Source of the DNA: Selenomonas dianae
GTDB taxonomy: Bacteria; Bacillota; Negativicutes; Selenomonadales; Selenomonadaceae
Assembly: GCF_030644225.1 (NCBI RefSeq)
Contig: NZ_CP128650.1
Coordinates: 2,222,001-2,286,000, forward strand
Direction of reading: 5' to 3'
DNA length: 64,000 nucleotides
Below the pieces are notes generated by a model, which was not told where the DNA came from, did not search any database, and saw only the letters and a list, made by a program, of their open reading frames with translations. The first letter of the stretch is position 1; each line of letters starts with the position of its first letter. A program made the translations under genes and the position numbers. Below, piece after piece: positions 9,460 to 20,454 of this stretch.

Positions 9460-11205
9460 TCATGAATAAAGCTCACGTGCTGTGCCATTCTCAAACATCA
9501 CCTTGAAGTCACAGGCTTCCAATGTACTGACGCGATGTGCAATCGCAACAATCGTAATCTTTCCCTTGAACTTCAGTATCGTATGCGTAATGCTCTTTTC
9601 CGTCTCAGTATCAAGCGCAGAGGTCGCCTCATCGAGGATCAGCACCTCCGGCTGCTGATAGAGTGCCCGCGCGATGCCGATACGCTGCCGCTGTCCGCCG
9701 GAGAGCTTCACCCCGCGCTCGCCGACCATGGTATCAAGCCCCTGCTCCTGCGCGTTCACAAACGCATCCAGTTCTGCCATGGCGAGCGCTCTATGGACAC
9801 GATCCTCGTCAATTTCGTCGGGTGATTCTCCCAATGCCACGTTCTCGCGAATGGTCGCATCGGTCAGATAGATGGACTGCGGAACGTAGGCGATATTCGC
9901 CTGCCATGCGCGAAGTTCATGCCGAATATCTATCCCGTCAACGGTGATCCTGCCGCGTGTCGGGACGAAAAGCCCCAGAAGAATATCGACAAATGTGGTT
10001 TTACCCGCGCCCGATGGCCCCAAAACACCGACAAAACTTCCTTTCGGAATGGAAAAGCTGACATCCGTAAGCACTTCCTCTGATGTTCCGGGATAATAAA
10101 ATCCCAAATGTTCCACGCAAATTGTGTTGGTAAAAGGAAGCGGGGGCGGAGTATCCGCCAGTTTCAGATCTCGGCGATGATATTTACGCGATTTGAGTGC
10201 GAGAAGCTCACGGTAGAGCTCATCAAACAGCGGCATATGGAATTTGATGCCATTGGAAAGCGTTACAATGCGGTTTGCACTTGGCATCAACCGAAATGCC
10301 GCGAGAGCAAGAACCCCGAGCAGGGGAACGATCTCCATCGGCGTGTTCCCAAATGCCACTTTTTCAATGATGAGGAGAAGCAACGCACACACGATGAGCG
10401 TTTCAATAATGATGCGCGGCAACTGATTCAAAAACATAAACTTCTGATTCGCCAGGCCAAATCTTTCATAATTTTTCGCAAACTCTTGGAGAAATGCCTG
10501 TTCCTTACGCATAACCTTCGTTTCTTTGATTGCCCCCAGGCTCTGATTCACTGATTGAATATAGGCCGCGACATATGTATTCTGTATCTGAGCAGTCTCA
10601 TCAATCTTGCGACGAAACGATCGAAGAATCGCATAGATCATCCCCCCCATAACACCGGCCACAATGATCGCAGTAAAGGGATCCGCAAAGATAAGCATTC
10701 CCCAAATGGTCAACGCTGTAACAATCTCTGTCAGAAGCTGAAATGTCGGCACCAATATATTGGAGAAAATAACCACACCACCACTGTTGACATTACGCAA
10801 AAGGGTTGCCGTATTATGATTCAGATGAAAGAGATAGGGCTTGGAAAGATAGCTCGCCATGAGCTCCTTGGAAAACTGGATCTGATTCGAGATGGAAAAG
10901 TTGATCTGCAAGCGCAGCTGCCATGCGAGGTAGAGATTTTTGAGGATATAGAGCAGGATAAGGAGGATCGAGAGCCCAATGATCAGCTGCGTATGCGTTG
11001 TGATTCCGATCTTCACCGCATATCCTGCAATCTCCGTATGCTCTGCAAGAAATTCCGGTTGCCCCATGAGCGAGATGAGGGGGAGAATCGTTCCGATGCC
11101 GACTGCTTCGAGAACGGCACCAACCATCATCACGGCTACAAGAAAGGCACAGTAGCGCAGTTCCTTCGGGGTAAAGATCGAAAAGATTTTCAGAAACAAT
11201 TTCAT
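9460..11205 (-). CDS. ABC transporter, fused permease and ATPase (polysaccharide/lipid exporter type)
   Basis: A 581-residue half-transporter. The first ~320 residues carry about six membrane segments. The ATPase follows, with Walker A GPSGAGKTT (about residue 397), the signature LSGGQRQR (about 500), Walker B VLILDEATSALD and the switch histidine in VAIAHR. It resembles the MsbA/PglK group, which flips lipid-linked glycans or lipids across the inner membrane as a dimer. Its place at the upstream end of the glycan genes fits export of a lipid-linked product. The substrate cannot be read directly. The 230 bases upstream hold no gene I can support. Confidence 0.88.
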   Translation of the reverse strand: MKLFLKIFSIFTPKELRYCAFLVAVMMVGAVLEAVGIGTILPLISLMGQPEFLAEHTEIAGYAVKIGITTHTQLIIGLSILLILLYILKNLYLAWQLRLQINFSISNQIQFSKELMASYLSKPYLFHLNHNTATLLRNVNSGGVVIFSNILVPTFQLLTEIVTALTIWGMLIFADPFTAIIVAGVMGGMIYAILRSFRRKIDETAQIQNTYVAAYIQSVNQSLGAIKETKVMRKEQAFLQEFAKNYERFGLANQKFMFLNQLPRIIIETLIVCALLLLIIEKVAFGNTPMEIVPLLGVLALAAFRLMPSANRIVTLSNGIKFHMPLFDELYRELLALKSRKYHRRDLKLADTPPPLPFTNTICVEHLGFYYPGTSEEVLTDVSFSIPKGSFVGVLGPSGAGKTTFVDILLGLFVPTRGRITVDGIDIRHELRAWQANIAYVPQSIYLTDATIRENVALGESPDEIDEDRVHRALAMAELDAFVNAQEQGLDTMVGERGVKLSGGQRQRIGIARALYQQPEVLILDEATSALDTETEKSITHTILKFKGKITIVAIAHRVSTLEACDFKVMFENGTARELYS

Positions 11206-11435
11206 CCAGAAAAAGCTCCCTCATTCCATGCAGAATCACATAACGTGCACAAATTGCAGACACGACAAAAAACTACCCAATATACAATAGTATAGGTGCA
11301 TACAGATACTCTGTCAATATATGCTTTAACACCATCGCAGCAAAGCACTTTTTTCGCATGGCAGAGGCGTTCATCGCTCCGTCCGCATCGGATTGTTCAA
11401 AAAATCTGCGTATGCAAGTCGAAGAAGATCTCTCC

Positions 11436-12473
11436 TTATGGATGTGCCGTTTTCTCCTCCCCCGCGCCCTTCATCTCCTCCCGATCGCGATAGATGTCGG
11501 TGATGACGATCTTGACGATGACGATGAAGGGGACGGCGAGGAACATGCCCGCCGCGCCGAGGATCTCGCCGCCGAAGACGACACCGAGGATGACGGCGAC
11601 GGGGTGGAGGTGGAGACTTTTACCGACGAGGGCGGGATAGACGATGTTGTGGTTCACCTGCGTGAGTGCGACGTAGAAGAACGCGGTCTGCACGGTGAGC
11701 TCCCGCACCGCTGCGGCGGTCATGAGCGTGCCGAGGGTCGAGGCGACGGTAGGGCCGAGCACGGGGACAAACTCGCTGATGCCCGAGAGCAGGGCAAAGA
11801 CCGAGGCGTACGGCAGTCCCATCAGTTTGAAATAGGCGAAGACGACCACACCTGTGATGGCGCACATGACGATCTGACTGCAAATGTAGGCACGCAGTGC
11901 CGCAAGCAGTGTGTCAAAGAGACGCAGGACGCGCTCCCGTGCCGTATGCGGAAAGAGATCGGCGAGCCAATGTTTGATGCGTACACCGTCCTTCAGAAGA
12001 TAGAACGATACAAAGATGATAATAACAAAGTCCATCACCTTCCCGAATGCGACAAGCAGGAAGGAGAGTGAGGCACGCACGACCTCCGTGCCGACGCTGC
12101 GAAGGCGGTCGAGGATGTTCACAAACTCATCTTGGATGAAGTCGGTGTCCGAGAGAACGGGAAGCTGCTGCAGACTCTGACCGATGGTCGGCAGCTCCGC
12201 AACGAACCGCTGGAAGGACGGAAGGACGGAGCGCGAGATGATGCTCGCGAGTGCCGCGAGCACGAGGATGAAGGCGATGATGGCGATTGCCGACGCAATC
12301 GAGCGCGGCATCCGTCGCACCTCCATGAAGTCCACGGCGGGCTTTAGGAGGAGCTGTAGGAGCAGCGATAGGAAGATGATGAATGCAAAATCCTGATAGA
12401 ACCAGAACATCGAGAGCAGGAGCGTAAACGTTACGGCAAGGATGATGGACGTGCGATAGCTTTCGAGATTCAT
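11436..12473 (-). CDS. AI-2E family transporter (PerM/TqsA-like permease)
   Basis: About 345 residues, nearly all hydrophobic, with about eight predicted membrane segments. The family pattern is clear in the C-terminal half: GLPYASVFALLSGISEFVPVLGPTVAS, followed by VNHNIVYPALVGKSLHLHPVAVILGVVFGG. Members export autoinducer-2 or other small solutes, and some are linked to Na+/H+ exchange. The actual substrate here is unknown. The start ATG at 12473 follows AAAGGAGG. The gene is more GC-rich than the polysaccharide locus and appears to be a single transcription unit. Confidence 0.85.
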   Translation of the reverse strand: MNLESYRTSIILAVTFTLLLSMFWFYQDFAFIIFLSLLLQLLLKPAVDFMEVRRMPRSIASAIAIIAFILVLAALASIISRSVLPSFQRFVAELPTIGQSLQQLPVLSDTDFIQDEFVNILDRLRSVGTEVVRASLSFLLVAFGKVMDFVIIIFVSFYLLKDGVRIKHWLADLFPHTARERVLRLFDTLLAALRAYICSQIVMCAITGVVVFAYFKLMGLPYASVFALLSGISEFVPVLGPTVASTLGTLMTAAAVRELTVQTAFFYVALTQVNHNIVYPALVGKSLHLHPVAVILGVVFGGEILGAAGMFLAVPFIVIVKIVITDIYRDREEMKGAGEEKTAHP

Positions 12474-12559
12474 AGACACCTCCTTTCTGCGAGCGGTACA
12501 GACTCATGATAACATATTCACCGTGCGCCGTCTATCATACTTCGATCTCATGGAATCTA

Positions 12560-12588
12560 TTGACCGAAAACACGCTCTGACGTATACT
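12560..12588 (+). promoter_or_regulatory. Sigma-70-type promoter of the 92-residue gene
   Basis: TTGACC at 12560-12565, a 17-base spacer and TATACT at 12583-12588, 21 bases before the start codon at 12610. It gives a short leader containing GGGAGG and drives the small two-gene unit ending at 13132. Confidence 0.7.
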
Positions 12589-12609
12589 TTTGATAGGGAG
12601 GTGTTCGCT

Positions 12610-12888
12610 ATGAAACACTACTACAGCACGATCGACGGTATTGTCACGACGTTTTCGGATATTCACTGCTCCGCCGCAAAGGGCGAGAGTATTCTCGTAC
12701 ATATGGAGCGTGCGCAGGAGCACGGATTTGACATGGCTGAATTCCTGCTTCCGAGCATTGTCTGCACGAAGTACAGCGGCTTCACCGAGGACGAGCGTAC
12801 GAAGCTAACCGAATTTGTACGGAATAACAGTGCGCTGATCTGGGAGATTGCACGGGAGGATGGTGAGCTCGTTGCCGACGTGGGGTGA
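12610..12888 (+). CDS. Small protein of unknown function, partner of the DUF4160 gene
   Basis: A 92-residue soluble acidic protein beginning MKHYYSTIDGIVTTFSDIHC and ending in an acidic helix-rich tail. I do not recognise a family. The start is set by GGGAGG before ATG 12610 and by the promoter just upstream. Its end overlaps the start of the DUF4160 gene by about 29 bases. The two therefore form a translationally coupled pair, a layout common for toxin-antitoxin-like modules, though no toxin motif is visible here. Confidence 0.6.
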   Translation: MKHYYSTIDGIVTTFSDIHCSAAKGESILVHMERAQEHGFDMAEFLLPSIVCTKYSGFTEDERTKLTEFVRNNSALIWEIAREDGELVADVG

Positions 12889-13132
12889 TTTGTTCGGTTA
12901 TCGTATCTTTTTCTGGTCACACGAGGAAAACGAACCTGTCCACGTTCATGTGTGCAAGGGCGCGCCGTCTCCGAATGCAACGAAAATATGGATTCCGGCG
13001 GACGGCAATCCCGTCGTCGCTCACAATCATGGCAACATCCCCGCAAAGGATCTGAACCGACTGCTCAAAGGTATCTCGGCAAACAAAGAAAGCATTGTAT
13101 TCGCTTGGTATCAACATTTTGGACGTATATAA
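12860..13132 (+). CDS. DUF4160 domain protein
   Basis: About 90 residues with the DUF4160 core FGYRIFFWSHEENEPVHVHV, followed by KDLNRLLKGISANKESIVFAWYQHFG. DUF4160 proteins are small, of unknown function, and are often encoded beside DUF2442 proteins in toxin-antitoxin-like pairs. The upstream partner here is not a recognisable DUF2442. The start is uncertain: ATG 12860 sits directly after GGGAGG, GTG 12863 is slightly better spaced, and a TTG at 12848 is also in frame. The shared terminator at 13152-13184 ends both this unit and the ATP synthase operon coming from the other side. Confidence 0.7.
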   Translation: MVSSLPTWGDLFGYRIFFWSHEENEPVHVHVCKGAPSPNATKIWIPADGNPVVAHNHGNIPAKDLNRLLKGISANKESIVFAWYQHFGRI

Positions 13133-13151
13133 GCGGAGCTTCATAAAGAAC

Positions 13152-13184
13152 AAAAACGCCCCAGCCAATGCGGTTGGGGCGTTT
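13152..13184. terminator. Bidirectional terminator between DUF4160 and atpC
   Basis: A 13-bp stem (13154-13166 with 13172-13184, core AACGCCCC / GGGGCGTT) with a 5-base loop. T-rich tracts follow on the minus side (GTTTTTG), and A/T tracts flank both sides. It ends the ATP synthase operon on the minus strand and probably the DUF4160 unit on the plus strand. Confidence 0.8.
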
Positions 13185-13196
13185 CCATTGCAAATC

Positions 13197-13631
13197 TTAC
13201 GCTCCGGGTGTTGGAGCTTTTGCTGCCTGCAGACGCGCCATGGCGCGCTTGAGGGCGAGGGTGGCACGCTGTTCGTCGATGATGCCGCCCTGTGTATCGG
13301 GGCTCTCGCGCAGGAGCTGCAGTCGCTCCTGTGCGCGCTCGTAGGCACGCTGCGCGCGGTTGATGTCGATGTCGATCGGCTCTTCCGCAGCGGTTGCGAG
13401 AACGGTGATCTTCTCGGGTGTGACCTCCATGAAGCCGCCCGCCACAGCGATGAGCTGTTCCTTGGCGTCGACATGAATCTTCATGGCATGCGGCTGAAGT
13501 CCCGTGACGAGGGGGATGTGCTTCGGCAGGATGCCGATCTCGCCGCCCGTGGAGCGGGCGATGAGCATGTCGATATCGGCGGCGTAGACCATGCGGTCGG
13601 GAGATACGATCTCCAGCTTGATGGTCGCCAT
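13197..13631 (-). CDS. atpC: ATP synthase F1 epsilon subunit
   Basis: A 144-residue protein with the N-terminal beta-sandwich (KLEIVSPDRMVYAADIDMLIARSTGGEIGILPKHIPLVTGLQP) and a C-terminal two-helix region ending in alanine-rich segments. It is part of the central stalk with gamma and can inhibit ATP hydrolysis through its C-terminal helices. It is the last gene of the operon, three bases after atpD, and is followed by the operon terminator. The length is slightly over the usual 130-140. Confidence 0.95.
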   Translation of the reverse strand: MATIKLEIVSPDRMVYAADIDMLIARSTGGEIGILPKHIPLVTGLQPHAMKIHVDAKEQLIAVAGGFMEVTPEKITVLATAAEEPIDIDINRAQRAYERAQERLQLLRESPDTQGGIIDEQRATLALKRAMARLQAAKAPTPGA

Positions 13632-13634
13632 CCG

Positions 13635-15059
<1,425 letters not shown>

Positions 15060-15089
15060 TTACCTCCATGTACCCATTGTGCATGGATG

Positions 15090-15941
15090 TCACTTGAGTG
15101 CCTCGGCGCCGCCGACAATCTCGTTGATCTCGTTCGTGATGCCCGCCTGACGTACCTTGTTGTAGAAGAGGTCGAGCTTCCCGATGAGTTCGCCTGCGTT
15201 GTCGGTCGCGTTGCTCATTGCGTTCATGCGTGAACTCAGTTCGCTCGCCGCCGACTGGAGGAGCGCCGCATAGATGGTGGTGAACAGGTACTGCGGCAGC
15301 AGTGCCCCGAGCACCTCCTCGGCATTCGGCTCATAGATGTACTGTGCCTGCTTGTGCGCCGCACTTTCGCCCTCCGCCTCAAACGGCAGGAGCTTTACGA
15401 TCTCGGGAACGCAGGTGATCGCCGAGACAAAGCGCGTATAGACCATGTAGACTTCCTGCACACCGCCCGCCTCGAACGCGGCGATGAGCTGCGCCGCGAG
15501 CTTCTGCGCGTGGCGTGCCTTCGGACGCTCGCTGATGCCGACGCGCTCGTGCACAATGTCAAAGCCGCGATTCTTGAAGAAATCACGCGCCTTGCGCCCG
15601 ACCGCGACGATCTGCGTGTTCGCCTTGTCCTCGACAAGCGTCATCGCCGTCTTGAGGGCATTGCTGGAATACGCGCCCGCAAGGCCTTTGTCCGCCGCCA
15701 TCACAAGGATGAGGCGTTTGCCGCCCGTGTGCTGCTCAAGCAGTGGGTGCGAGACACCGCTTGCCGCCGCCGCGACGCTCCGAATGACCGCAGCGGTCTT
15801 TTCGGCATAGGGACGGTTGCTGTTTGCAGCCTCCTTGGCACGGCGCAGACGCGAGGTCGCGACCATGTCCATGGCGTTTGTGATCTGCTGGATGCTCTTG
15901 ACGCTGCGGATGCGCCGGCGGATGTCCTGTAAATTTGCCAT
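15090..15941 (-). CDS. atpG: ATP synthase F1 gamma subunit
   Basis: A 283-residue protein starting MANLQDIRRRIRSVKSIQQITNAMDMVATSRLR, the diagnostic N-terminal helix of the rotating central stalk. It ends with the matching C-terminal helix (LDLFYNKVRQAGITNEINEIVGG). It couples rotation of the c ring to the catalytic beta subunits. Length and both conserved ends are normal. It lies 18 bases after atpA and 42 bases before atpD. Confidence 0.96.
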   Translation of the reverse strand: MANLQDIRRRIRSVKSIQQITNAMDMVATSRLRRAKEAANSNRPYAEKTAAVIRSVAAAASGVSHPLLEQHTGGKRLILVMAADKGLAGAYSSNALKTAMTLVEDKANTQIVAVGRKARDFFKNRGFDIVHERVGISERPKARHAQKLAAQLIAAFEAGGVQEVYMVYTRFVSAITCVPEIVKLLPFEAEGESAAHKQAQYIYEPNAEEVLGALLPQYLFTTIYAALLQSAASELSSRMNAMSNATDNAGELIGKLDLFYNKVRQAGITNEINEIVGGAEALK

Positions 15942-15959
15942 ATACAGTCACCTCTCCCC

Positions 15960-17477
15960 TTACGCTTCTTTGTAGGAGATGGTGTCCTTGAACTCCGCAA
16001 TCGCCGCCGTGATGTCCGCCTCAAGCGCATCGTCGAGCTTCTGCTTCGACGTGATCGCCGACGCGATCTCGGGATGCGAGGAACGCATGAACTTGAGGAA
16101 GTCCGTGTGGAACGTGACAACCTTGTTCACGGGGATGTCCGTGAGGTGTCCGCGCACCGCCGTAAAGATGACAAGCACCTGCTCGGCAACGGAGAGCGGG
16201 CTGTACTGCGCCTGCTTCAGCGTCTCGACCATGCGTGCACCGCGGTCGAGCTGCGCCTTCGTCGCCTTGTCGAGGTCGGAGCCGAACTGGGCAAATGCCG
16301 CGAGCTCGCGGTACTGCGCGAGATCCAGACGCATCGTGCCCGCGACCTGCTTCATCGCCTTGATCTGTGCGGAGCCACCGACACGGGAGACCGAGAGACC
16401 GACGCTGATCGCCGGGCGGATGCCCGAGTAGAACGAGTCGGTGTCCAACATGATCTGACCGTCGGTGATCGAGATGACGTTCGTCGGGATGTATGCCGAA
16501 AGGTCGCCCGCGAGCGTTTCGATGATCGGCAGCGCCGTGATGGAGCCTGCGCCGAGTGCGTCGGAGAGCTTTGCCGCGCGCTCAAGGAGGCGGGAGTGTA
16601 AGTAGAACACGTCGCCCGGGTATGCCTCGCGTCCGGGCGGACGGCGCAGAAGCAGCGACATCGCGCGATATGCAGCCGCGTGCTTGGAGAGGTCGTCGTA
16701 GACGCAGAGCGCATGACCGCCCTTGTACATGAAGTACTCCGCCATCGCAACTCCCGCATACGGAGCGAGGTACTGGAGCGGTGCGGAATCCGCAGCCGTC
16801 GCCGCGACAACGATCGTGTACGCCATCGCGCCGCCGTCCTCAAGCGTCTTGACGACGCGCGCGACGGTCGATGCCTTCTGACCGATGGCGACGTAGACGC
16901 AGATACAGTTCTGCCCCTTCTGATTCAGAATCGTATCGACGGCGATTGCCGTCTTGCCCGTGCCGCGGTCGCCGATGATGAGCTCGCGCTGTCCGCGTCC
17001 GATCGGGACGAGCGCATCGATTGCCTTCAGACCCGTCTGCAGCGGCTCGTGGACGCTCTTGCGATCCGCGATGCCCGGTGCCGGCGACTCGACCGGACGG
17101 AACTCCTTCGTGTCGATGGGGCCCTTGCCGTCGATCGGACGACCGAGCGCGTCCACGACGCGGCCGATCATCGCCTCGCCGACGGGCACCTGCATGATGC
17201 GACCCGTGCGCTTCACGGTGTCGCCTTCCTTGATGACCGTATCGCCGCCGAGCAGAACCGCGCCAACGCTCTCCTGCTCAAGGTTCAGCACGAGCCCGTA
17301 GACCTCGTTGCCGAAGTCCAGCAGCTCGCCCGCCATCGCCTTGTCCAGCCCGTAGATATGCGCAATACCGTCGCCGACCTCAAGAACCGTGCCGACATCG
17401 TTCACATTCAGATCGACATCATAGTTCTTGATTCGTTCCTTGATTATGGAAGTAATCTCTTCCGGATTCATTTTCAT
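15960..17477 (-). CDS. atpA: ATP synthase F1 alpha subunit
   Basis: A 505-residue non-catalytic nucleotide-binding subunit. The P-loop [11 protein letters not shown], the start motif [14 protein letters not shown], and [15 protein letters not shown] (carrying the conserved arginine that reaches the beta site) are present. The ATG at 17477 follows GGGGTGA, and a second ATG lies two codons inside. The protein forms the alternating hexamer with AtpD. It sits 17 bases after atpH. Confidence 0.97.
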   Translation of the reverse strand: MKMNPEEITSIIKERIKNYDVDLNVNDVGTVLEVGDGIAHIYGLDKAMAGELLDFGNEVYGLVLNLEQESVGAVLLGGDTVIKEGDTVKRTGRIMQVPVGEAMIGRVVDALGRPIDGKGPIDTKEFRPVESPAPGIADRKSVHEPLQTGLKAIDALVPIGRGQRELIIGDRGTGKTAIAVDTILNQKGQNCICVYVAIGQKASTVARVVKTLEDGGAMAYTIVVAATAADSAPLQYLAPYAGVAMAEYFMYKGGHALCVYDDLSKHAAAYRAMSLLLRRPPGREAYPGDVFYLHSRLLERAAKLSDALGAGSITALPIIETLAGDLSAYIPTNVISITDGQIMLDTDSFYSGIRPAISVGLSVSRVGGSAQIKAMKQVAGTMRLDLAQYRELAAFAQFGSDLDKATKAQLDRGARMVETLKQAQYSPLSVAEQVLVIFTAVRGHLTDIPVNKVVTFHTDFLKFMRSSHPEIASAITSKQKLDDALEADITAAIAEFKDTISYKEA

Positions 17478-17494
17478 ATTTCGCTGTCACCCCG

Positions 17495-18034
17495 CTAGTT
17501 CGCCATTAACTCTGCCGTCATTGCTGCGAGACGTCCCTTGATGCTGCCGTCGATGCGGCGGTCGCCGATGCGCACCACCACGCCGCCGATGAGCGAGGGG
17601 TCGCGGTGCTCGCGCAGCGTTACCTGCTTGCCCGTGATGCGCTCAAGTTTCTCCGTCAGCTCCTTCAGCTGCGCGGGCGCGAGCGCGTCCACCGTCGTGA
17701 CATCCGCCACGGCGATGCCGAGTTTCTCGTTCGAGAGCTGACCGAAGATCGCGTGGATCGCGTCGAACACCATCATGCGCCGCTTGTCGATGAGCAAGAG
17801 GAGGAAGTTCAGCATCGTATCGCGCACGCCGCCCTCGAACACCTCCTTCAGGAGGGACTTCTTGTCCTCCGGCCGGATGTTCGGGTTGCAGAGATACGCC
17901 TTCAGCTCCGGGCAGTCCTGATAGAGGTGCTGCACCTTCGCGAGATCCGCGCCGTACTCCTTGAGTGCGTGCTCCTCACAGGCAAGCTCGAAAATCGCGC
18001 GTGCGTACTTGCGTGCAAGTTCCATGTTCAGCAT
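17495..18034 (-). CDS. atpH: ATP synthase F1 delta subunit
   Basis: A 179-residue protein with the OSCP/delta pattern: MELARKYARAIFELACEE at the start, LLLLIDKRRMMVFDAI in the middle and the C-terminal signature DPSLIGGVVVRIGDRRIDGSIKGRL. It holds the alpha/beta hexamer to the peripheral stalk. Its start overlaps the end of atpF by seven bases, indicating coupled translation. Confidence 0.95.
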   Translation of the reverse strand: MLNMELARKYARAIFELACEEHALKEYGADLAKVQHLYQDCPELKAYLCNPNIRPEDKKSLLKEVFEGGVRDTMLNFLLLLIDKRRMMVFDAIHAIFGQLSNEKLGIAVADVTTVDALAPAQLKELTEKLERITGKQVTLREHRDPSLIGGVVVRIGDRRIDGSIKGRLAAMTAELMAN

Positions 18035-18552
18035 GGCGCATCACCGATCTTTTTTGCGTCGAGCTTCTTGATAAACTCGCCGATGATGGCATCGTTGTCC
18101 TTCGCCTCCAGATTCTTCCGGATGATCTTGCCCGCCGCTGCGAGCGACAGGGTGACAACCTCCGCCTTCAGCTGTTCAACGGCATGGGCGCGTTCGCGCT
18201 CCATCTGCAGCTCGTTCGCCTTCTTCATCTGTTCGATCTCGCGCTTCGTCGCCTGGATGCTCGCCTCGCGTTCCTCGCTCGCACGCTTCTCCGCCTGATC
18301 GACAATTTCCTGTGCCTTCGTACGTGCGGCGGCAAGCTGCGCCTTGTACTCACTGAGCGTCGCCTCGGCAGCGGCCGCATCCGCGTCCGCCTTTTCGATG
18401 CTCTCGGCGATCTTAGCTCTGCGCTCATCCATCATGCGGACGATCGGCTTGTACGCCACCGCGCGCAGGAGTGCAACGAGAATCAGGAAGTTGATGATTT
18501 GGACAGGCAGCGTCCCGTTGAGATCAATCAGCCCTTGCGTAATTTCGCTCAA
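18028..18552 (-). CDS. atpF: ATP synthase Fo b subunit
   Basis: A 174-residue protein with one N-terminal membrane helix (VQIINFLILVALLRAVAYKPI) followed by a long charged coiled coil rich in Ala, Glu and Lys. It dimerises to form the peripheral stalk linking subunit a to delta. Only one b-type gene is visible, so the stalk is probably a homodimer. The gene follows atpE and overlaps atpH. Confidence 0.95.
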   Translation of the reverse strand: MSEITQGLIDLNGTLPVQIINFLILVALLRAVAYKPIVRMMDERRAKIAESIEKADADAAAAEATLSEYKAQLAAARTKAQEIVDQAEKRASEEREASIQATKREIEQMKKANELQMERERAHAVEQLKAEVVTLSLAAAGKIIRKNLEAKDNDAIIGEFIKKLDAKKIGDAPC

Positions 18553-18593
18553 TTCCTATGCCCCCTTTGCAAAATCCATGCAATTCATACTTC

Positions 18594-18878
<285 letters not shown>

Positions 18879-18911
18879 TTAGATGATGTGCATATTGCAC
18901 GTGAAACCGGA

Positions 18912-19589
18912 TTAGTGATCCTCTGTCTTGATCGCTGCGCCAATATAAGCCGTCGAGAGCATCGTAAAGACAAGCGCCTGCACAATGCCGACGAACACAC
19001 TGAACGCGAGCCAGATCACCGAAGGGATGGTGGAGCCATTCCCGAGAAGCTGCAGCAGGATGTGAATGAGAATCTCACCCGCCAAGATGTTGCCGAATAG
19101 ACGAAACGACAGCGTGATCGGTTTCGCAACCTCCTCGACAATGTTGATGATGATGAACGGTGCGACCGGCTGGAAGAAATGCGCCACATAGTGCATCCCC
19201 TTCACCGCAAGTCCCAGGACGTGCATCATGACGATGACCAGCAGAGCCAGTCCCAGTGTGGTGTTCAGATCGTTTGTCGGCGATGCCATCGTCGGAATCA
19301 GACCGATCCAATTCGACACGAGCAGGAACAGGAACAGCGACACGATGAACGTGGACAGGAATCCACGCCCGCGCGGCCCCATGTTCTCCTCGACCTGGTC
19401 ATGAAGCGCCTCGATCACCGTCTCCATCATCATCTGCCAGTTCGACGTCGGCACAACCCTGAGATTGCGCGTCGCGAGCCAACCGATGAAGAGGACGACG
19501 ACCATCGAGATCCACGTCATCACCAGCGTCTGCGAATTGAAGGTAAATCCGGCGATCTGCACTGCCTCGCGAACACCGATTTCGTGCAT
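18912..19589 (-). CDS. atpB: ATP synthase Fo a subunit
   Basis: A 225-residue membrane protein with five or six hydrophobic segments. The essential arginine lies in AKPITLSFRLFGNILAGEIL, the helix facing the c ring, and the C-terminal helix (SVFVGIVQALVFTMLSTAYIG) carries the conserved Gln. It forms the two half-channels for ions. It begins the structural part of the operon after atpI. Confidence 0.95.
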   Translation of the reverse strand: MHEIGVREAVQIAGFTFNSQTLVMTWISMVVVLFIGWLATRNLRVVPTSNWQMMMETVIEALHDQVEENMGPRGRGFLSTFIVSLFLFLLVSNWIGLIPTMASPTNDLNTTLGLALLVIVMMHVLGLAVKGMHYVAHFFQPVAPFIIINIVEEVAKPITLSFRLFGNILAGEILIHILLQLLGNGSTIPSVIWLAFSVFVGIVQALVFTMLSTAYIGAAIKTEDH

Positions 19590-19626
19590 AACCTCTACCT
19601 CCCTCGGGGGGATCTCCCCCAGTTAC

Positions 19627-20022
19627 CTACCGAGACTCCCGAGAGTCCCGTCTATCGGCGCGTATCGTCCGCACGATCAGCTGCACCATCATAATCGTGT
19701 GCGTAAGGAGGAATCCCCCCACCGCAGCGAAGAAATAGTGTACGCCCGCCGTCGTCGCCGCCCAGAGGACTGCCCCGATCAGCACGAGCATCAGCAAGAG
19801 CCCCACCTGCACCTGCGACGTTCCCGCCGCACCCAGACGCGCCGCACGCATCACGCGCTGCGCCATCTGTGCAAAGTAGAGCGCCGCCGCCCCCGTGCCC
19901 GCGAGCATCGCACCAACGAGCCGCAGTTCCCCCATGAGGAGAAGCGTGCCGCAGCCCACGAGTGCCGCCGCCGCAAACGAGAGGACGATCTGCCTCCGAT
20001 ACGCCGATAAAACCTGCCTCAT
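19627..20022 (-). CDS. atpI: ATP synthase subunit I-like protein
   Basis: About 131 residues with four hydrophobic segments, in the position of atpI upstream of atpB. AtpI helps Fo assembly and c-ring formation in some bacteria. I place the start at the ATG at 20022, with GGAGGAGG just upstream; the frame stays open another 93 bases but lacks a ribosome-binding site there. The sequence is poorly conserved, as is usual for this family, so the name depends mainly on topology and context. Confidence 0.8.
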   Translation of the reverse strand: MRQVLSAYRRQIVLSFAAAALVGCGTLLLMGELRLVGAMLAGTGAAALYFAQMAQRVMRAARLGAAGTSQVQVGLLLMLVLIGAVLWAATTAGVHYFFAAVGGFLLTHTIMMVQLIVRTIRADRRDSRESR

Positions 20023-20282
20023 ATTCCTCCTCCGACCGTACCGCAATGCAGCGAATTTCTTAAAAAACGCAAGAAAACCGCCCCCACATTCCGCTTGGAT
20101 TGCAGAGCCGCACACCGCGTACCGCCTTCGTTGAATATCAATACCTCAATGACATTCGACAGAAAAAACGTTTCTCCTTCCACAATTGTATCCATTTGTA
20201 GAAAATTTCACAAATTTCTCCGTCAATATCATAAGGTGCGGCTATATTCACACAATGATGTAATACATAGCCCTTATTGTCT

Positions 20283-20311
20283 ATTATACGGGCTTCCCCT
20301 CTTTTTCGCAA
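20283..20311 (-). promoter_or_regulatory. Promoter of the ATP synthase operon
   Basis: Read on the minus strand: TTGCGA (20306-20311), a 17-base spacer and TATAAT (20283-20288). It predicts a leader of about 250 bases before atpI. The remaining gap 20023-20282 shows no gene or riboswitch that I can support. The open frame at 20138-20425 spans this promoter and is rejected. Confidence 0.65.
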
Positions 20312-20342
20312 CATCCTTTTAATAGTTCTTTTCAATTTAATA

Positions 20343-20371
20343 TTGTAATGTGAGATCGCCTTTGCTACAAT
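20343..20371 (+). promoter_or_regulatory. Promoter of the 86-residue gene, divergent from atp
   Basis: TTGTAA (20343-20348), a 17-base spacer and TACAAT (20366-20371) preceded by TGC, an extended -10. It lies 83 bases before the start at 20455. Confidence 0.55.
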
Positions 20372-20454
20372 GGGCGAAATATAGAGGACGCGCCTGTCGA
20401 ATCGCAGGCGAGCCATGACCAACACAGCAAATACAGCCGAAAGGAGCGCATATT

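Noticed and set aside
11206-11435. Gap between the ABC exporter and the AI-2E gene
   Set aside because: I found no gene, stable hairpin or clear promoter that I could support in these 230 bases.
20138-20425. 95-codon minus-strand open frame upstream of atpI
   Set aside because: It spans the likely atp promoter (20283-20311) and the divergent promoter, has no ribosome-binding site and no recognisable features.
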